A program made the translations under genes and the position numbers. Below are positions 5,591 to 7,316 of a DNA stretch of 7,316 nt, piece by piece. Numbering within the stretch: the stretch's first letter is position 1; each line of letters starts with the position of its first letter. This DNA is from Clostridia bacterium (GTDB lineage Bacteria > Bacillota_E > RBS10-35 > JAJYVN01), in the NCBI GenBank assembly GCA_027335515.1, contig DAHWHT010000147.1, forward strand, positions 1-7,316, given 5' to 3'. The notes beneath the pieces were generated by a model. It ran no database searches. It had not been told where the DNA came from and saw only the letters and a list, made by a program, of their open reading frames with translations.

Positions 5591-6424
5591 TCAGTGGTCG
5601 GCCACCGCAGCCCGGACGCGGGCCAAAAGGGTGTGCAGCGGGCGCATGTCGGTGTGGGCCGCCGGATCCCACTGGGGCAGGAGGGCGGACCAAGCGTCCG
5701 CGGTCCACGCCAGGAGATCCAGCACCCCCGGGGCGTCGGCGATCGCCGGCAGCGGCCGGGTCCAGGCGGAGGGGAAGGCCCCATCCCCGAAGCGGTGGTG
5801 GTCGGTGCCGGTCTGGCGGTCGCGCAGCAGCATGGCCAGGACGAGCGGTGCCTGGGCCGCCGCCAGCGCCAGGTGCGTACCGATCAGCAGGTCGCCGCGC
5901 GCCACCTTGACCGCGGCCAGCACCGCGTTCCATCGCAATCCACCCTCCAGGTGCGCTACCGCGTCGTCGGCCGTCGGTTTGGGCGCCGGTGGCCCGGGTC
6001 CTGCGGGGTGCGCCGTTCCTCCGCCGTCGATCGCGCCGAACACGAGCCGCTCGCCGTGGCGCAGGGGGCCGGATGCACGCAGTGCCGGCAATGCCGCCTC
6101 GGCCGCCAGGATGAAGTCGATCCGGGTGAGGTCGGCGAAGCAGACGCGGATGGTCCAGCGATCCGGGCCGGTCGACGCGTCCATGGCGAAGGTCGTACCC
6201 AGTTCATCCAGCCAGCGGCGGTCGGCGAACATGGCGGCCGCCTGGACCGGCCCGGCGACCACTACGACATCGAGATCGCTCCATGCGTCCATCGTCTCCG
6301 GTGCTGCGCTGGAACCGCCCAGGATGAGTGCCCCAACGCCGGGCTGAGCGGAGAGCGCCTCCAGGCAGCGCCGCAGCGGGGCCGTCCAGGGTTGCGCCGC
6401 GTCGTTGGACACCGGGTTTGGCAT
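5591..6424 (-). CDS. Nucleotidyltransferase, aminoglycoside 6-adenylyltransferase (AadK)-like
   Basis: The 277-residue protein has the nucleotidyltransferase fold of the ANT(6)/AadK group, which transfers AMP from ATP to a hydroxyl such as position 6 of streptomycin. The nucleotide-binding pattern is GVGALILGGSSAAPETMDAWSDLDVVVV (29-56, in two parts): Gly-Gly-Ser near 36-38 and metal ligands Asp50 and Asp52. The third carboxylate is Asp104 in TRIDFIL. The motif FADRRWLDELGTTF (66-79) is also typical of AadK-like proteins. The C-terminal half is helical. Family members are about 280-290 residues long, so this one is complete. The start is ATG at 6424 behind GAAGGGAG at 6433-6440; an upstream in-frame ATG at 6496 would add 24 unlikely residues. 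Many chromosomal relatives are uncharacterised, so streptomycin resistance is possible but not shown. Confidence 0.85.
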   Translation of the reverse strand: MPNPVSNDAAQPWTAPLRRCLEALSAQPGVGALILGGSSAAPETMDAWSDLDVVVVAGPVQAAAMFADRRWLDELGTTFAMDASTGPDRWTIRVCFADLTRIDFILAAEAALPALRASGPLRHGERLVFGAIDGGGTAHPAGPGPPAPKPTADDAVAHLEGGLRWNAVLAAVKVARGDLLIGTHLALAAAQAPLVLAMLLRDRQTGTDHHRFGDGAFPSAWTRPLPAIADAPGVLDLLAWTADAWSALLPQWDPAAHTDMRPLHTLLARVRAAVADH

Positions 6425-6501
6425 CCGGGCATCTCCCTTCACTCGAGGGGCGGTGGCGCGGCTGCGGATACACCCCGGCCATGGTTTGGCACCCATTCTG
6501 C

Positions 6502-6531
6502 ATGTTCACCACGGACGGCCCGCGCTGTCAA
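6502..6531 (-). promoter_or_regulatory. Candidate promoter of the nucleotidyltransferase operon
   Basis: On the minus strand a perfect TTGACA (-35, plus-strand 6526-6531) is followed after 18 bases by GAACAT (plus-strand 6502-6507), a poor -10 match. It lies about 80-105 bases before the ATG at 6424, in a local dip of GC content. The -35 box is convincing; the -10 box is weak. Confidence 0.4.
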
Positions 6532-6559
6532 CCGCCGGGCCGCTTTGCGGTTGGATTGG

Positions 6560-6912
6560 CCGGGCACGTCGAGGATCGCGCCCGACCGGCGGCTGCGGTA
6601 TGCGGCAATGCCGCGGGCCGTGGGCGTTGCGGTGGTCGAGCGGCTGCGGGATCTGGCGGACCACTGCGTGGGCGGCGAACTCGTCGCGGCGCGGCCGGGG
6701 CACACGCCGGACTTGCGCTGCCGTGGCAGCAGGCGGCGGCGTGGGGCGGCTGGTGTTGGCGTCGTCGCTGCGGTTGACGCGGGAGGTGCCGGCCGCGGTG
6801 GCGGCCGTGGGCGGCGCGCGTGCTGTGGGCGCAGAGTTTCGCGTCGGCGACCCGGCATGCGGGTCAGTCCCTGCTGTTCCACCACGCGGGCGTGGGGGGG
6901 GGGAGGTGCTAA
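6560..6912 (+). pseudogene. Possible decayed coding region, unrecognised
   Basis: Protein-like stretches follow one another in different plus-strand frames. VGVAVVERLRDLADHC lies in frame 2 (about 6600-6720). RLVLASSLRLTREVPAAVAA lies in frame 3 (about 6745-6810). ARVLWAQSFASATRHAGQSL lies in frame 1 (about 6817-6890) and ends at the TAA at 6910. Each shows more valine, leucine and G-starting codons than the other frames at the same place, which is what one gene with two or more frameshifts would give. A run of ten G (6894-6903) lies near the end. I do not recognise the protein. At this GC content partial open frames are common, so the call is tentative. The rest of 6425-7101 shows nothing else I can support apart from the promoter candidate. 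Confidence 0.25.
6894..6903 (+). repeat. Homopolymer run of ten G
   Basis: This is the longest single-base run in the window. Such a tract slips easily during replication and is also a common place for sequencing indels. It sits in the region where the coding frame appears broken. Confidence 0.9.
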
Positions 6913-7101
6913 TACATCCTCATGGGGGCGCGGGGTGCCGCTGGGCGCGTTTCTGGGTCGTGCGGCCGCTTGCGCCTGCGGCGGAACTGTGGGGCGGCGG
7001 CGTTTCCGCACGTATTCCGCAGGTCGAGGGCAGGGTTTGGGTGATTTCCGACGGGCGGGAGCAAAGGGAGACGGGAGCCAACCGGAACAACGGCGCGGGG
7101 G

Positions 7102-7316
7102 CTGGGTATAGGTTTGCACGTCGACGTGGACACCGGAGAGGATGGCGTCGAACGTGGGGCGCAATTCCTCGGGGACGCGGCCTGCTCGTGCGGTGGGCCC
7201 ACGGTCAGCGCCCGCTCGACAGCGTCCCAGTCTATCCGGATGTGGGGGAAGCGCCGCCCCACCGCCTCGCGTATCTGCGGCTCGACGGTGTAGCGGCCGC
7301 CCAGTCCGGCGAGCCG
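7102..7316 (-). pseudogene. Unrecognised gene fragment entering from the right edge, probably frameshifted
   Basis: From base 7316 leftward one minus-strand frame reads as convincing protein (GGRYTVEPQIREAVGRRF, then PHIRIDWDAVERALTVGPP). It has GC-rich third positions and a mixed hydrophobic/charged pattern. Between about 7205 and 7174 this quality moves to another minus-strand frame, which continues VPEELRPTFDAILSGV and HVDVQTYTQ to about 7102. The second frame has no good start of its own: TTG at 7164 is preceded too closely by GAGGAA. A one-base loss or a two-base gain in between is the simplest reading. Downstream of 7102 both frames stay open but become Arg/Pro-rich and unlike protein, so no natural end is visible. 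I do not recognise the family, and the 5' part of the gene lies outside the window. Confidence 0.4.

Noticed and set aside
5192..7111. Plus-strand open frame of 639 codons opposite the zinc protein and the nucleotidyltransferase
   Set aside because: Both opposite genes have strong family motifs. The plus-strand product over them is Arg/Ser/Pro-rich without domains. Only a short late part (around 6600-6720) looks protein-like and is reported separately.

Overview
The window is a high-GC (about 70% by eye) bacterial chromosome segment. A gene fragment of the sporulation membrane protein YlbJ points to a GC-rich, endospore-forming Bacillota lineage, comparable to Symbiobacterium, Thermaerobacter or Limnochordia. 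That placement is an inference from one gene family plus base composition. No tRNA, rRNA, CRISPR array or insertion sequence was recognised.

Left part (1-1370, + strand): the end of an ABC transporter ATPase gene is followed after 29 bases by its ABC-2 type permease, a DrrA/DrrB-like exporter pair. A GC-rich hairpin sits directly on the permease stop codon. The next ~590 bases hold no gene I can support. A 70-codon plus-strand ORF (1959-2171) with a good ribosome binding site closes this part.

Middle part (2152-3013, - strand): a gene for a degenerate receiver-like protein is followed by a ylbJ homologue of only 138 codons, about a third of normal length. The recognisable YlbJ sequence stops exactly where a perfect 12-base palindrome begins. 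That palindrome also overlaps the end of the convergent 70-codon ORF, so the spot looks like a rearrangement junction.

Regulatory and signalling part (3014-4777): a ~320-base divergent intergenic region carries a 12-base palindrome and several hairpins, the last of which buries the ribosome binding site of a 28-codon hydrophobic microprotein. The microprotein gene is followed by a membrane-anchored HD-GYP-type protein. All visible HD metal-ligand positions are present in it, but the GYP segment that names the family is missing.

Right part (4819-6424, - strand): a two-gene operon encodes an ANT(6)/AadK-like nucleotidyltransferase followed by a zinc-binding pRiA4b ORF-3/IS1096 TnpR-like protein. 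Beyond it (6425-7316) the coding signal is broken. There are plus-strand fragments in changing frames with a ten-G run, and a minus-strand gene entering from the right edge that appears frameshifted. This end looks like decayed genes or uncorrected homopolymer errors.
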